Of a DNA stretch of 6,793 bases, positions 1-6,793 are shown in pieces. Origin of the DNA: Candidatus Aegiribacteria sp. (GTDB lineage Bacteria; Fermentibacterota; Fermentibacteria; Fermentibacterales; JCC-6); the NCBI GenBank assembly GCA_030642525.1, contig DAOWNO010000115.1, forward strand, positions 1 through 6,793, written 5' to 3'. The notes under the pieces were generated by a model. The model did not search any database. It was not told the DNA's origin and saw nothing but the letters and a program-made list of their open reading frames with translations. Every line of letters begins with the position of its first letter. The stretch's first letter is position 1. The translations under genes and the position numbers were made by a program.

Positions 1-1241
1 ATACAACTGATAGTCTGGAGAAAGCTTCGGAGTTGCTAAAGCAGCTTGAAAATGTCAGCCCGGAGAACCTTGACGGAATTGAATACAATCCACCCGATGA
101 AGTCCATCATATACCAAGAAAAAGGGACATTCTGCAGTTGTTTGACACAGCTCCGGATCTTATGGGTTTTGATCTTGATGTTTCGAGGTTCATAAGGGAT
201 ACTAAAAATAATGATCTTCAGATCTTCTGGCGTGAATGGGATACTGAGAAAAATACTCCTCCATCGAATATACAACCTGTACCTGAAGAACTATGCAGCG
301 TTACAATAGCTTCATTCAATAATTTCTACAAAAAACTAAGAAGCGATAAAAGATATGTCTGGATTGAAGAACACCTGGATGGTACATGGCGAAAACTCAA
401 TCCAGGAGAGATAAGACCGGGTCTTGTCCTGCTCGTGAATTGCACAGCGGGTGGTTATTCTGAAGAACTGGGCTGGACCGAAGACAGGAAAGACAGGCCA
501 GCTTTTCTATTTCATGAATGTACGGAGAACAAGGATAGCCTTACGAATGATTCTTCAAGCATCACGAATACCAGAGTAACACTTTTGGAACATTCAGCGG
601 ATGTTTCCAGGGACATTTCTTCAATGCTTACGTCTATGGATCATGAGAATGATGAATTGTATAAGGTTATGTATTCCGCAGCTCTCTGGCATGATGCCGG
701 AAAGGCGCATAAGGCTTTTCAGAACATGCTGGGAAATACTGATGAACCTGAAACTGAAATTCTTGCCAAATCAGGAGTTTATGAAGGTCAGAAATCATGC
801 TATATCAAAACCGGAACTGGAATTCAGAAAAGGCCATTTTTCAGACATGAACTTGCATCAGCCCTGTGGTATCTGGCCCAGAAGAATCCTGATCCGCTTA
901 TCGCCTACCTTATTGCTGCACATCATGGCAAAGTAAGAATGAGCATAAGAAGCAATCCTCATGAGACATCACCTGACAGAAATATTCATTATACAAATGG
1001 TATTGCGGAAGGGGATACACTCCCATCGGTTGAGATTGCTCCCGGTCTTAAACTTTCAGAACACAGAATTTCACTTGAAGTAATGGAGTTGGGTGGAGGT
1101 CAATCGGGCAGAAGCTGGATCGAGCTGGTTCAGAAACTGCTTGATAAATACGGACCTTTCAAACTCGCTTATATGGAAACACTGCTTAGAACAGCGGACT
1201 GGCGGGCAAGCAGAAAGGAGGCTGATGCCAATGAAAAATAA
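1..1241 (+). CDS. cas3: Cas3 helicase-nuclease, type I-G, C-terminal part with HD nuclease domain (5' end outside window)
   Basis: This is the 3' part of a cas3 gene. The frame is open from the left edge (first full codon at 3-5) to TAA at 1239-1241, so the TTG at 33 is internal and not a start. The helicase domains lie upstream of the window. About 412 residues are visible. A family-typical linker with DILQLFDTAPDLMG and DVSRFIRD (about 141-213) precedes a C-terminal HD phosphohydrolase-type nuclease domain. Its visible metal-ligand candidates are His in LLEHSADV (codon 591), the His-Asp pair in ALWHDAGKAH (690-695), His in FRHELASALW (846), and the two His of AAHHGKVRMS (921-926). In type I effectors Cas3 is recruited to the R-loop, unwinds DNA with ATP, and cuts single strands with HD. 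In most subtypes HD is N-terminal; in type I-G it is C-terminal, as here. All HD motifs are present, so nuclease activity is expected. The csx17 start lies inside its last codons. Confidence 0.93.
   Translation, partial: TTDSLEKASELLKQLENVSPENLDGIEYNPPDEVHHIPRKRDILQLFDTAPDLMGFDLDVSRFIRDTKNNDLQIFWREWDTEKNTPPSNIQPVPEELCSVTIASFNNFYKKLRSDKRYVWIEEHLDGTWRKLNPGEIRPGLVLLVNCTAGGYSEELGWTEDRKDRPAFLFHECTENKDSLTNDSSSITNTRVTLLEHSADVSRDISSMLTSMDHENDELYKVMYSAALWHDAGKAHKAFQNMLGNTDEPETEILAKSGVYEGQKSCYIKTGTGIQKRPFFRHELASALWYLAQKNPDPLIAYLIAAHHGKVRMSIRSNPHETSPDRNIHYTNGIAEGDTLPSVEIAPGLKLSEHRISLEVMELGGGQSGRSWIELVQKLLDKYGPFKLAYMETLLRTADWRASRKEADANEK
1214..1221 (+). promoter_or_regulatory. Ribosome binding site of csx17
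   Basis: AAAGGAGG lies inside the end of cas3, 9 bases before ATG 1231. It is the strongest Shine-Dalgarno match noticed at a gene start in the window, and it decides the csx17 start against the upstream in-frame ATGs at 1093 and 1225. Confidence 0.8.
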
Positions 1242-3390
1242 TACTGGAACAATAATATTGAATGGATGCTCACCAGTTCCGATAAGTTCATACTTGAAGG
1301 CTATAGGAATCATGAGAATACTGACGAAGCAGATCGATCCCGGCATGAGAGCCTGCTGGAATGAAAATGATCATTTCATAATGGAAACACAATTTTCCCT
1401 TTCCGAAATTGTTGATTTCTTTCTTACACAATACAGTCCATCGCCTTTTTTTGATCCCTGGAATGGAGGGAGCGGTTTCTTCAAGAGGATAGATAAAAAG
1501 ACCAAAAAACGCGTGAATTCCACAAAGGCAACAAAAACTGTTGAAGCGGTTATTTCATCGTTAACCCCCAGACTGGAACATTCCAGAATTATTCTGAAAA
1601 TGATTGTAGATATCCTTAACAGGTCAGGAATCGAGAATTCACCATCTGAAAATAAGAAAAAAGAACTGATAATGATCCTCAGAGCATCTCTACCGGATTA
1701 TGCTCTTGAATGGCTTGATGCCTCGATTCTTGTTTCAGCTACATCAACAAGTTATCCAGCCCTTCTTGGGACCGGAGGGAACGATGGGAATCTTGATTTT
1801 GCGAACAACTTCTATCAGAGGCTGAAAGAACTTTTCAATTTTGAAACTGGTAAGCCTTCCCCCGAATCAGAAAACTGGCTTGAAGGTGCATTATCAGGAG
1901 AAGCGACTGTAGGTCTGATTCGAAATGTTGCCATGGGTCAGTTCAATCCTGGCATGACAGGGGGTGTAAACGCTACAGCTGGTTTTAAGGACTCTTCAGT
2001 AGTCAATCCATGGGAGTACGTTTTTATGCTGGAGGGCACGCTTCTGTTTTCGGCAGCTGCTTCTCGGAGGCTTTCTGCAGGGAAAATAGACAGATTTGCT
2101 TACCCCTTTACGGTCAGGCCTGTCAGAGCCGGTTACAGCAGCTCATCCAGTGTAGAGGATATTCGTTCTGAGATGTGGCTTCCTCTCTGGGAAAACCCGG
2201 CATCGATCAGTGAGATCTCCTGCCTGTTCTCAGAGGGTCGCGCCACGGTAGGAGCAAGAAATGCATCGGACGGTCTGGATTTTGCGCGGGCTACTGCATC
2301 AATGGGTGTGGATAGAGGAATTTCGCAGTTTGAACGTTACAGTTTCATACTGAGAAACGGGCGTTCATATTTTGCGACACCGCTTGGTCGATTCGATGTT
2401 CATAGTGATGCTAAGGTTGATCTGATAGATGAAGTAAAACCATGGTTAGACAGGATGAAAAGAGCCTCTTCAGATGGTCCCGGTTCTGTTCTGTCAGCAA
2501 GCAGGAAGATTGAAAACAGAATACTTGAACTCTGCATTTCTGGCACAGATATGGCATTGTATCGACTGTTCCTTGAAACTGGAAAGGCTGAACGGACAGT
2601 TGTCAGATCCGGAATATGGAAAGACAGGCCATACCTTAATCCACTTGTTCTCAGGTCGTCTCAGTGGATTGAAAAGACCTATGATGGATCAGCTGAATAC
2701 AGGCTTGCCGCATCAATCGCTTCATGCTGGTCCAAAGCTTCTGGTTCTGTGCGATATCTGATTGAGCCTTTGAATAGGCAGAGTGCTTTTCCCGGATTCG
2801 ATAAGGATAGGAAGAAAGAAGGAATATGGCATGGTTCTCTTGTTGATGGTATGATTTCCATTTTAGCAAGGGTGCTTATTGAAGCTGAAAAAGGAGATAT
2901 TAAATCCTATCCGGTTCAGAGCAGGTTTTCAGCAATGATTGATGATATTGCCCTGTTCCTTGATGAACAGGTGAATTACAGGAAAATTCAGGAACTTGTA
3001 AATTCATTAATGCTTATTGACTGGCACAATTATAATGACTCATGTCCGTGGGAAGACAGATTCCCATTGGAGATTAAACCATCAGGTACATGGAGCCTGT
3101 TGAAACTTGTTCATCTTCACGCTCCTCCATATGGCATAGTGATTCCGGTCAACAGGGCCATTCTAAGACTTGCTTCTTCAGGCAAACTTAATGAGGCAGT
3201 TAAAAAAGCTGCAAACAGATTGAGGGGAAGCGGCCTAACCCCGGTATTTAGAAAAGCTACCGGTAGTTCAGCGTTATCAAAAAGAATTGCCGCCGCTTTA
3301 CTGTTTCCGTTATCACATAGAGATGTATACAGGATAATGAAATCGGTAGTAACAGTTGAATCATTTGAAACAGTAGGAAAGGAAAATTGA
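1231..3390 (+). CDS. csx17: Csx17 (Cas8g), large subunit of the type I-G effector complex
   Basis: The protein has 719 residues, about the usual Csx17 length. Start choice: the frame is open further upstream to an ATG at 1093, but that would overlap cas3 by about 150 bases. The ATG at 1231 sits 9 bases after a strong AAAGGAGG, and the Csx17 N-terminal signature begins right after it (LNGCSPVPISSYLKAIGIMR, about residues 10-29). An ATG at 1225 is in frame but too close to the ribosome binding site. Other family blocks are LLGTGGNDGNLDF (178-190), GQFNPGMTGG (236-245), NPWEYVFMLEG (259-269), and a block from 351 to about 388 containing FARATASMGVDRGISQFERY followed by ATPLGRF. Csx17 is the type I-G signature subunit and takes the Cas8 place in the crRNA complex, probably helping with target DNA and PAM recognition (inferred from other Cas8 proteins). 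No separate small-subunit gene is present. It overlaps cas3 by 11 bases and is followed by csb1 after one base. Confidence 0.93.
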   Translation: MKNNTGTIILNGCSPVPISSYLKAIGIMRILTKQIDPGMRACWNENDHFIMETQFSLSEIVDFFLTQYSPSPFFDPWNGGSGFFKRIDKKTKKRVNSTKATKTVEAVISSLTPRLEHSRIILKMIVDILNRSGIENSPSENKKKELIMILRASLPDYALEWLDASILVSATSTSYPALLGTGGNDGNLDFANNFYQRLKELFNFETGKPSPESENWLEGALSGEATVGLIRNVAMGQFNPGMTGGVNATAGFKDSSVVNPWEYVFMLEGTLLFSAAASRRLSAGKIDRFAYPFTVRPVRAGYSSSSSVEDIRSEMWLPLWENPASISEISCLFSEGRATVGARNASDGLDFARATASMGVDRGISQFERYSFILRNGRSYFATPLGRFDVHSDAKVDLIDEVKPWLDRMKRASSDGPGSVLSASRKIENRILELCISGTDMALYRLFLETGKAERTVVRSGIWKDRPYLNPLVLRSSQWIEKTYDGSAEYRLAASIASCWSKASGSVRYLIEPLNRQSAFPGFDKDRKKEGIWHGSLVDGMISILARVLIEAEKGDIKSYPVQSRFSAMIDDIALFLDEQVNYRKIQELVNSLMLIDWHNYNDSCPWEDRFPLEIKPSGTWSLLKLVHLHAPPYGIVIPVNRAILRLASSGKLNEAVKKAANRLRGSGLTPVFRKATGSSALSKRIAAALLFPLSHRDVYRIMKSVVTVESFETVGKEN
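3375..3383 (+). promoter_or_regulatory. Ribosome binding site of csb1
   Basis: AGGAAAGGA lies within the last codons of csx17, 8 bases before the csb1 ATG at 3392. It suggests csb1 can recruit ribosomes by itself as well as by coupling, which would suit a subunit needed in several copies. Confidence 0.65.
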
Positions 3391-3391
3391 A

Positions 3392-4348
3392 ATGGCAATT
3401 AAACTCAATGAACTGAAAGGCTCTCCACGGATACTACTTGAAGCTGAACTTGAACCTGTCCAGGGCACACGTTTTCAATCAACGGGTTTTCCAGACCTTG
3501 GCGCTGCGACGTATACTCTCCCCGATGGAACTGAGATGCTTCTTGTCGAATCATCACAGTCCATGGCAAACAGGCTCGAAGAGATCTGCTGGGACCAGTC
3601 AGCCGGAAGACTGACAGAAGTATTGAATGGATTGCCATATATCTCCGTCAGGGATTCTGAAGGCAGGGAGATAACAAACTCCATTCTGGAATCCCACAGG
3701 ATTAACAGCCCCTATATCCTTGAAAGTACTGATAAGTCCTTTCATGACAAACTTCAAAATGAACTCAACACCCTGGAAAAAGGCAGGGTAAACCTTCGTC
3801 ATTTTGCTGAAGTCCTTTTCAGATACGATCCCAATTCGCTCGTTCATGGAGTATTTCTAGCGAAGAAGGATCTTGCCGGGGGAAGACTCCGTCTTCCAAG
3901 AACTCTTTCATCGTTCATAGAAGCAGAGGATATTGTAATAGCTGCTAGCGGCGGTGTTAAATTCGACGGTGTTGATCCCAAAGGGGATACCAAAAAGGGT
4001 TTTGGTAATGTTCCATTTGCCCGCGATGAATTCGCTGCGAGAAAAATAACAGCGTATTTCAATATCGATGTTGAGCAATTACGTGGATTCGGGCTTCCGG
4101 AAGAGGCTGATGATCTCCTTCTTAATCTCTCACTTTTCAAAGTAAGAAAATTCCTCAGTTACGGTCTCAGGTTGAGAACAGCATGTGACCTGAAACTCGT
4201 ACGGGAGCTTGAGGTAATCAAGCCGATTGCATTTATCCTGCCATCTCTGGAAACACTTGAGATGGAATTACCCGCAATGATTGAGAGATGTTCAGACCTG
4301 TTTGCGCGGCCTGCTGTAAGTATGGTAGAATTCGATATGGTGAAATGA
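3392..4348 (+). CDS. csb1: Csb1 (Cas7 of type I-G), backbone subunit of the effector complex
   Basis: The protein has 318 residues and is a RAMP-type Cas7 of the Csb1/GSU0053 family. Family blocks in order are SSQSMANRLE (54-63), ESHRINSPYI (100-109), GVFLAKKDL (from 153), LRLPRTLSSFIEAEDI (about 167-182), VPFARDEF (207-214) with ITAYFNIDVEQLRGFGL just after, and GLRLRTACDL (258-267). Cas7 subunits polymerise along the crRNA spacer and present it for pairing with target DNA, so several copies per complex are expected. The start is supported by AGGAAAGGA at 3375-3383, 8 bases before ATG, and by the TGA-A-ATG junction with csx17, which suggests translational coupling. The length and all blocks look complete, with no sign of damage. 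Confidence in the family is high; copy number and exact RNA contacts are inferred from other type I systems. Confidence 0.93.
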   Translation: MAIKLNELKGSPRILLEAELEPVQGTRFQSTGFPDLGAATYTLPDGTEMLLVESSQSMANRLEEICWDQSAGRLTEVLNGLPYISVRDSEGREITNSILESHRINSPYILESTDKSFHDKLQNELNTLEKGRVNLRHFAEVLFRYDPNSLVHGVFLAKKDLAGGRLRLPRTLSSFIEAEDIVIAASGGVKFDGVDPKGDTKKGFGNVPFARDEFAARKITAYFNIDVEQLRGFGLPEEADDLLLNLSLFKVRKFLSYGLRLRTACDLKLVRELEVIKPIAFILPSLETLEMELPAMIERCSDLFARPAVSMVEFDMVK

Positions 4349-4349
4349 A

Positions 4350-5984
4350 ATGGTCACGGTAAGTCTCAGATTTCCCTCAGGTAAGTTTCACGCTACGCCC
4401 TGGGGTAGTCATGTAAACGAAGGGGTTGTGGAATGGCCGCCTTCACAATGGAGATTTTTAAGAGCTCTAATTGCTACCTGGTATGCAAAATATCGGGATA
4501 AGATAAAACGTGAGACACTTGAGAAAATAATAAACAGTCTTTCAGAACCTCCGGAATTCTATCTTCCTCCTGCTTCCACATCACATACCAGACACTACAT
4601 GCCGGGAAGTAACCGTAAGGACTTGGTTCTCGATTCGTTTGTAGTTGTCAGCCGTGAAGATAGGCTTCTGATCCACTGGCGTGAGATCGAACTTCCAAGT
4701 AATTCCCGGACAGCTCTTTCGATTCTTCTTGAAGGACTTTCGTACTTGGGCAGAGCCGAATCCTGGGTTACCGCTACTCTTGTGGAGCAGCCAGCTGAAG
4801 AGATTAACTGCTATCCCGCAGATTGTGAAAGAGTAACTCGAAAGAACATGGAAACGGTTGATGTCGCCTGTACTTTCGAATCGTTAGAATATGCAAAGTG
4901 GCAGAATGTAGCAATCGATGGAATCCTGCGTCTGAAACTTGCTGAAAAACAGCAGAAGCAGTTTGAAAAAGGGAAAGACATCGAAAAAGTCATAATAACC
5001 GCTTCCGATAGGCAGAAAGTAAGAAATGAAGTTCCTCCGACTCTCATTGATGCACTTGAAATATCAACTGCTGATCTCAGAAAAGCAGGTTGGAGTTCTC
5101 CACCGGGCTTCAGGACAGTATCCTATTTTCGCAATGAGGACTGTTTCTCTCCGATTCCCTTTGAAAAAGTAAAATTATCTGATAAAAAAGTATCAGTTGT
5201 CAGATACTCTGTCTCCAGCGCTGTGCTTCCACAACTTACACAGGCACTCTGGAAAGGTGAGAGAATAAGAAAAATTGTAATGGGAATTGCAGGAAGGATA
5301 AATAATGGCAGCATTCCCTGGGTTATATCCGGAAAAAGTCCTGACGGAAATCCCGGACAGTCAAATCACAGGCATGCCTATTATCTTTGTGAATCCTGTG
5401 AAGGGCGTGGAAAAATATCTCATGTTACCGTCTTCAGCCGGCAGGGATTTGATGGTGTTGCTCTGAAAGCTTTTCTTGCCCTTAAAAAAGTATGGGGAAG
5501 TGAAGGTTACGATCTCCAGCTTGTTCCGATTGAAACAGGGAATCCGAATGATTTCGGTGGTTTGAATCCCGAGAAGGGTGAAAGCCAGATACTGGCAAGC
5601 TCAGATACCTGGGTTTCAATAACACCTTTCATTCCTTCAAGGCATCCTAAGATAAAAAGATCTGAGAAACATGATCCTGAAATAAGAAGAAAAGCGCTTG
5701 TTCGAGAATTGAAAAAGCAGGTAAAGAAAGAACTTGATTATATAGGATTACCGGAGCCTGAGGAGATTGAGCTTCTGCCGAAACTTGGGACGATGCTTGA
5801 TGGCCATTTCATATCCTGGCTGAAATTCAGGACAGAAAGGCGGAAAGGTGGAGGATCCAGGGTGAATTTCTCAGGAAGCGGATTCCGGATTAAATTCAGA
5901 GAGTCGGTTGCCGGACCTGTAACTCTTGGCTACGCTGCCCATTTTGGTCTTGGACAGTTTGTGCCTGAGAGTACTCTTAAATGA
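4350..5984 (+). CDS. csb2: Csb2, Cas5-Cas6 fusion of type I-G (crRNA processing and 5' end binding)
   Basis: The protein has 544 residues, a usual Csb2/GSU0054 length. The N-terminal RAMP part (Cas5-like) starts MVTVSLRFPSGKFHATPWG and continues with VEWPPSQWRFLRALIATW. The C-terminal half is Cas6-like. It has HRHAYYLCES (340-349), a TPFIPSRHPK block with His432, a basic glycine-rich stretch RRKGGGSR, and the terminal glycine-rich RAMP loop GYAAHFGLGQFVP (527-539). In type I-G this fusion replaces separate cas5 and cas6 genes: it cleaves repeat RNA to make crRNA and stays in the complex. Which residues are catalytic cannot be told from the sequence alone; His342, His358, His432 and His531 lie in conserved-looking blocks. 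A CxxC pair (Cys347, Cys350) sits where relatives, as I recall them, carry acidic residues. The start has only a weak GGTG-type ribosome binding site, so coupling to csb1 through TGA-A-ATG probably matters. It overlaps cas4 by 4 bases (ATGA). Confidence 0.92.
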   Translation: MVTVSLRFPSGKFHATPWGSHVNEGVVEWPPSQWRFLRALIATWYAKYRDKIKRETLEKIINSLSEPPEFYLPPASTSHTRHYMPGSNRKDLVLDSFVVVSREDRLLIHWREIELPSNSRTALSILLEGLSYLGRAESWVTATLVEQPAEEINCYPADCERVTRKNMETVDVACTFESLEYAKWQNVAIDGILRLKLAEKQQKQFEKGKDIEKVIITASDRQKVRNEVPPTLIDALEISTADLRKAGWSSPPGFRTVSYFRNEDCFSPIPFEKVKLSDKKVSVVRYSVSSAVLPQLTQALWKGERIRKIVMGIAGRINNGSIPWVISGKSPDGNPGQSNHRHAYYLCESCEGRGKISHVTVFSRQGFDGVALKAFLALKKVWGSEGYDLQLVPIETGNPNDFGGLNPEKGESQILASSDTWVSITPFIPSRHPKIKRSEKHDPEIRRKALVRELKKQVKKELDYIGLPEPEEIELLPKLGTMLDGHFISWLKFRTERRKGGGSRVNFSGSGFRIKFRESVAGPVTLGYAAHFGLGQFVPESTLK

Positions 5985-6385
5985 TAGATCAACAGGAAGA
6001 ACAAGAAACTGATTTTGAACTGCTTCCCGTTCGCATGGTGGTTCAATACACATTCTGTCCAAGGTTGTTCTATCTTGAATGGGTTGATGGTGAATTCCGT
6101 CATAACAGGTTTACACTTGACGGTAAAAAGGTTCACAAGAGCAGAGATAGGGAAAGCACAGAGATAGATTCTGAAAAGGAAGTACTAAAAACAACATCGG
6201 TTTACCTTTCAAGTCATAATGAAAAACTCACCGGGCGCATCGATCTTCTTGAAGAATCAGGTGAAAGAGTTGTACCTGTTGAAATCAAAAGAGGAAAAGC
6301 TCCTCCAGATGAACCCTGGCTGGATCATAAGGTACAGCTGTGTGCTTATGCTCTGTTGCTGGAGGATAACGGTTATGTCCGGTAA
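5981..6385 (+). CDS. cas4: Cas4 part of a Cas4-Cas1 fusion, cut short by a frameshift
   Basis: This is the first piece of a Cas4-Cas1 fusion gene, 134 residues before TAA at 6383-6385. It carries the first iron-sulfur cysteine in FCPRLFYLEW (Cys26), a VHK histidine (His52), the RecB-type nuclease residues Asp88 in GRIDLLEE and Glu101/Lys103 in VEIKRGK, and the QxxxY motif in QLCAYALLLE (Gln119, Tyr123). Cas4 trims and PAM-selects prespacers. The reading frame ends abruptly inside a conserved stretch (LLEDNGYVR), and the expected continuation YGEMYYAES appears at once in another frame. The three remaining cluster cysteines are therefore missing from this product. Without them the fragment probably would not fold as a working Cas4. 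The start overlaps the csb2 stop (ATGA), with a weak GAGAG at 5967-5971. In an undamaged gene this would be one Cas4-Cas1 protein, the usual type I-G arrangement. Confidence 0.9.
   Translation: MIDQQEEQETDFELLPVRMVVQYTFCPRLFYLEWVDGEFRHNRFTLDGKKVHKSRDRESTEIDSEKEVLKTTSVYLSSHNEKLTGRIDLLEESGERVVPVEIKRGKAPPDEPWLDHKVQLCAYALLLEDNGYVR
6370..6385 (+). other. Frameshift site in cas4-cas1
   Basis: The upstream frame of cas4 is open until TAA at 6383-6385. The downstream Cas4-Cas1 frame has a TAA at 6367-6369 and is open after it. The change of frame must therefore lie between about 6370 and 6385. It equals loss of one base or gain of two. Removing two bases (TA at 6383-6384) would read NGYVRKYGEMYYAES, which keeps the spacing between GY and the next G as I recall it in relatives; adding one base also restores the frame. 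No slippery heptamer is seen in the upstream frame here, so a programmed shift is unlikely. A sequencing or assembly error remains possible. Confidence 0.85.
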
Positions 6386-6396
6386 AGTATGGAGAA

Positions 6397-6793
6397 ATGT
6401 ACTATGCCGAGTCAAACAGACGTGTACCTGTAAGAATCACAGAAAAGCTGAAAACACAGACAAGGGAGAATATCCGTAATGCTTTGACTGATGCATTGAA
6501 GGAAAATCCTCCACCTCCACTTCAGGACAGTAGAAAATGTTTGGGCTGCTCACTGTCACCGGTCTGTCTTCCAGATGAATACTGGGCATTGAAGGAATTT
6601 GGGCATAAAGGCACATCACTTCAGAGAAGGGTTATACCTGCAAGGGATGATTGCATACCCCTTTATGTGCAGGATCAGGGCGCTACCATAAAAAAGACGA
6701 GAAATTGCCTGAAAATCATTTCAGGACAGGAAAAACCCGATGAGGTAAAACTATATAAGACATCACAGGTGAATCTGATGGGAAATATACAGA
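6397..6793 (+). CDS. cas4-cas1: Cas4 C-terminal part fused to Cas1 N-terminus (frame-shifted remainder, runs off window)
   Basis: This is the second piece of the Cas4-Cas1 fusion, read one frame back from the first piece and open to the right edge. It begins with the rest of Cas4: YYAESNRRVPVRITEKL, then the iron-sulfur cysteines in KCLGCSLSPVCLPDE (Cys codons at 6538, 6547 and 6565). A linker with RRVIPARDD follows, and from about 6655 the Cas1 N-terminal domain begins (PLYVQDQGATIKK, then TSQVNLMGNIQ at the edge). Cas1 is the integrase of spacer acquisition; only its first 45-50 residues are visible, and its catalytic region lies beyond the window. The first ATG in this frame is 6397, 12 bases after the stop of the first piece. 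It has GGAGAA directly before it, too close for a good ribosome binding site. Reinitiation there is possible but unproven; otherwise this segment is untranslated. Confidence 0.85.
   Translation, partial: MYYAESNRRVPVRITEKLKTQTRENIRNALTDALKENPPPPLQDSRKCLGCSLSPVCLPDEYWALKEFGHKGTSLQRRVIPARDDCIPLYVQDQGATIKKTRNCLKIISGQEKPDEVKLYKTSQVNLMGNIQ

Noticed and set aside
1093..1230. N-terminal extension of csx17 from the ATG at 1093
   Set aside because: It overlaps cas3 by about 150 bases. The extra 46 residues have no Csx17 character, and the family N-terminus begins just after ATG 1231, which has a strong ribosome binding site.
2952..2971. Inverted repeat CCTGTTC / GAACAGG with a 6-base loop inside csx17
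   Set aside because: A 7-bp stem is expected about by chance in a window of this size, there is no T-tract after it, and it lies in coding sequence.
3844..4140. Minus-strand open frames opposite csb1 and the other genes
   Set aside because: They lie opposite well-supported Cas genes and their translations are low-complexity, serine-rich or otherwise featureless, as expected for antisense shadows.
6370..6385. Programmed -1 ribosomal frameshift in cas4-cas1
   Set aside because: The upstream-frame codons GAT AAC GGT TAT GTC CGG contain no slippery heptamer, and no clear stimulatory stem was noticed after them.
6219..6479. Plus-strand open frame of 86 codons across the frameshift
   Set aside because: It is in neither Cas4 frame, shows no family motifs, and arises as a shadow of the cas4 reading frames.
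1..6793. CRISPR array, cas2, tRNA, mobile element or terminator in the window
   Set aside because: The window is coding almost throughout, with no regularly spaced repeats, no transposase motifs and no intergenic space; these elements must lie outside if present.

Overview
The window is one uninterrupted plus-strand operon segment encoding a type I-G (formerly I-U) CRISPR-Cas system. The order is cas3 (3' part only), csx17 (cas8g, large subunit), csb1 (cas7), csb2 (cas5-cas6 fusion) and a cas4-cas1 fusion gene that is frameshifted and runs off the right edge. All assignments come from family motifs read in the translations. No database search was possible.

Organism: base composition is moderate (mid-40s percent GC by eye), start sites have Shine-Dalgarno-like sequences, and the genes are packed as in bacteria. 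Type I-G is a bacterial subtype found in several phyla, including delta-proteobacteria-like groups and actinobacteria. The sequence does not let me name a taxon. The moderate GC argues against a typical actinobacterium.

Layout: positions 1-1241 hold the end of Cas3, including a C-terminal HD nuclease domain; the helicase lies upstream of the window. Csx17 starts at 1231, inside the end of cas3, behind an AAAGGAGG ribosome binding site. csb1 (3392-4348) and csb2 (4350-5984) each start one base after the previous stop, with the same TGA-A-ATG junction. The cas4-cas1 gene starts at 5981 with an ATGA overlap. There is no intergenic space above a few bases, so no internal promoter or terminator is expected and none was seen. 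No CRISPR array, cas2, transposon or RNA gene lies in the window.

How it works together: Csb2 should process the precursor crRNA with its Cas6-like half and hold the crRNA 5' end with its Cas5-like half. Csb1 should form the backbone along the crRNA. Csx17 is the large subunit. Cas3 unwinds and degrades target DNA. Cas4-Cas1, with Cas2 from outside the window, would acquire spacers. The interference genes look intact as far as they are visible. The adaptation gene has a -1 type frame change confined to about positions 6370-6385. It splits the Cas4 part just after its RecB-type nuclease motifs and separates it from three iron-sulfur cysteines and from Cas1. This lesion is the most notable point in the window. 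The system type itself is already described.
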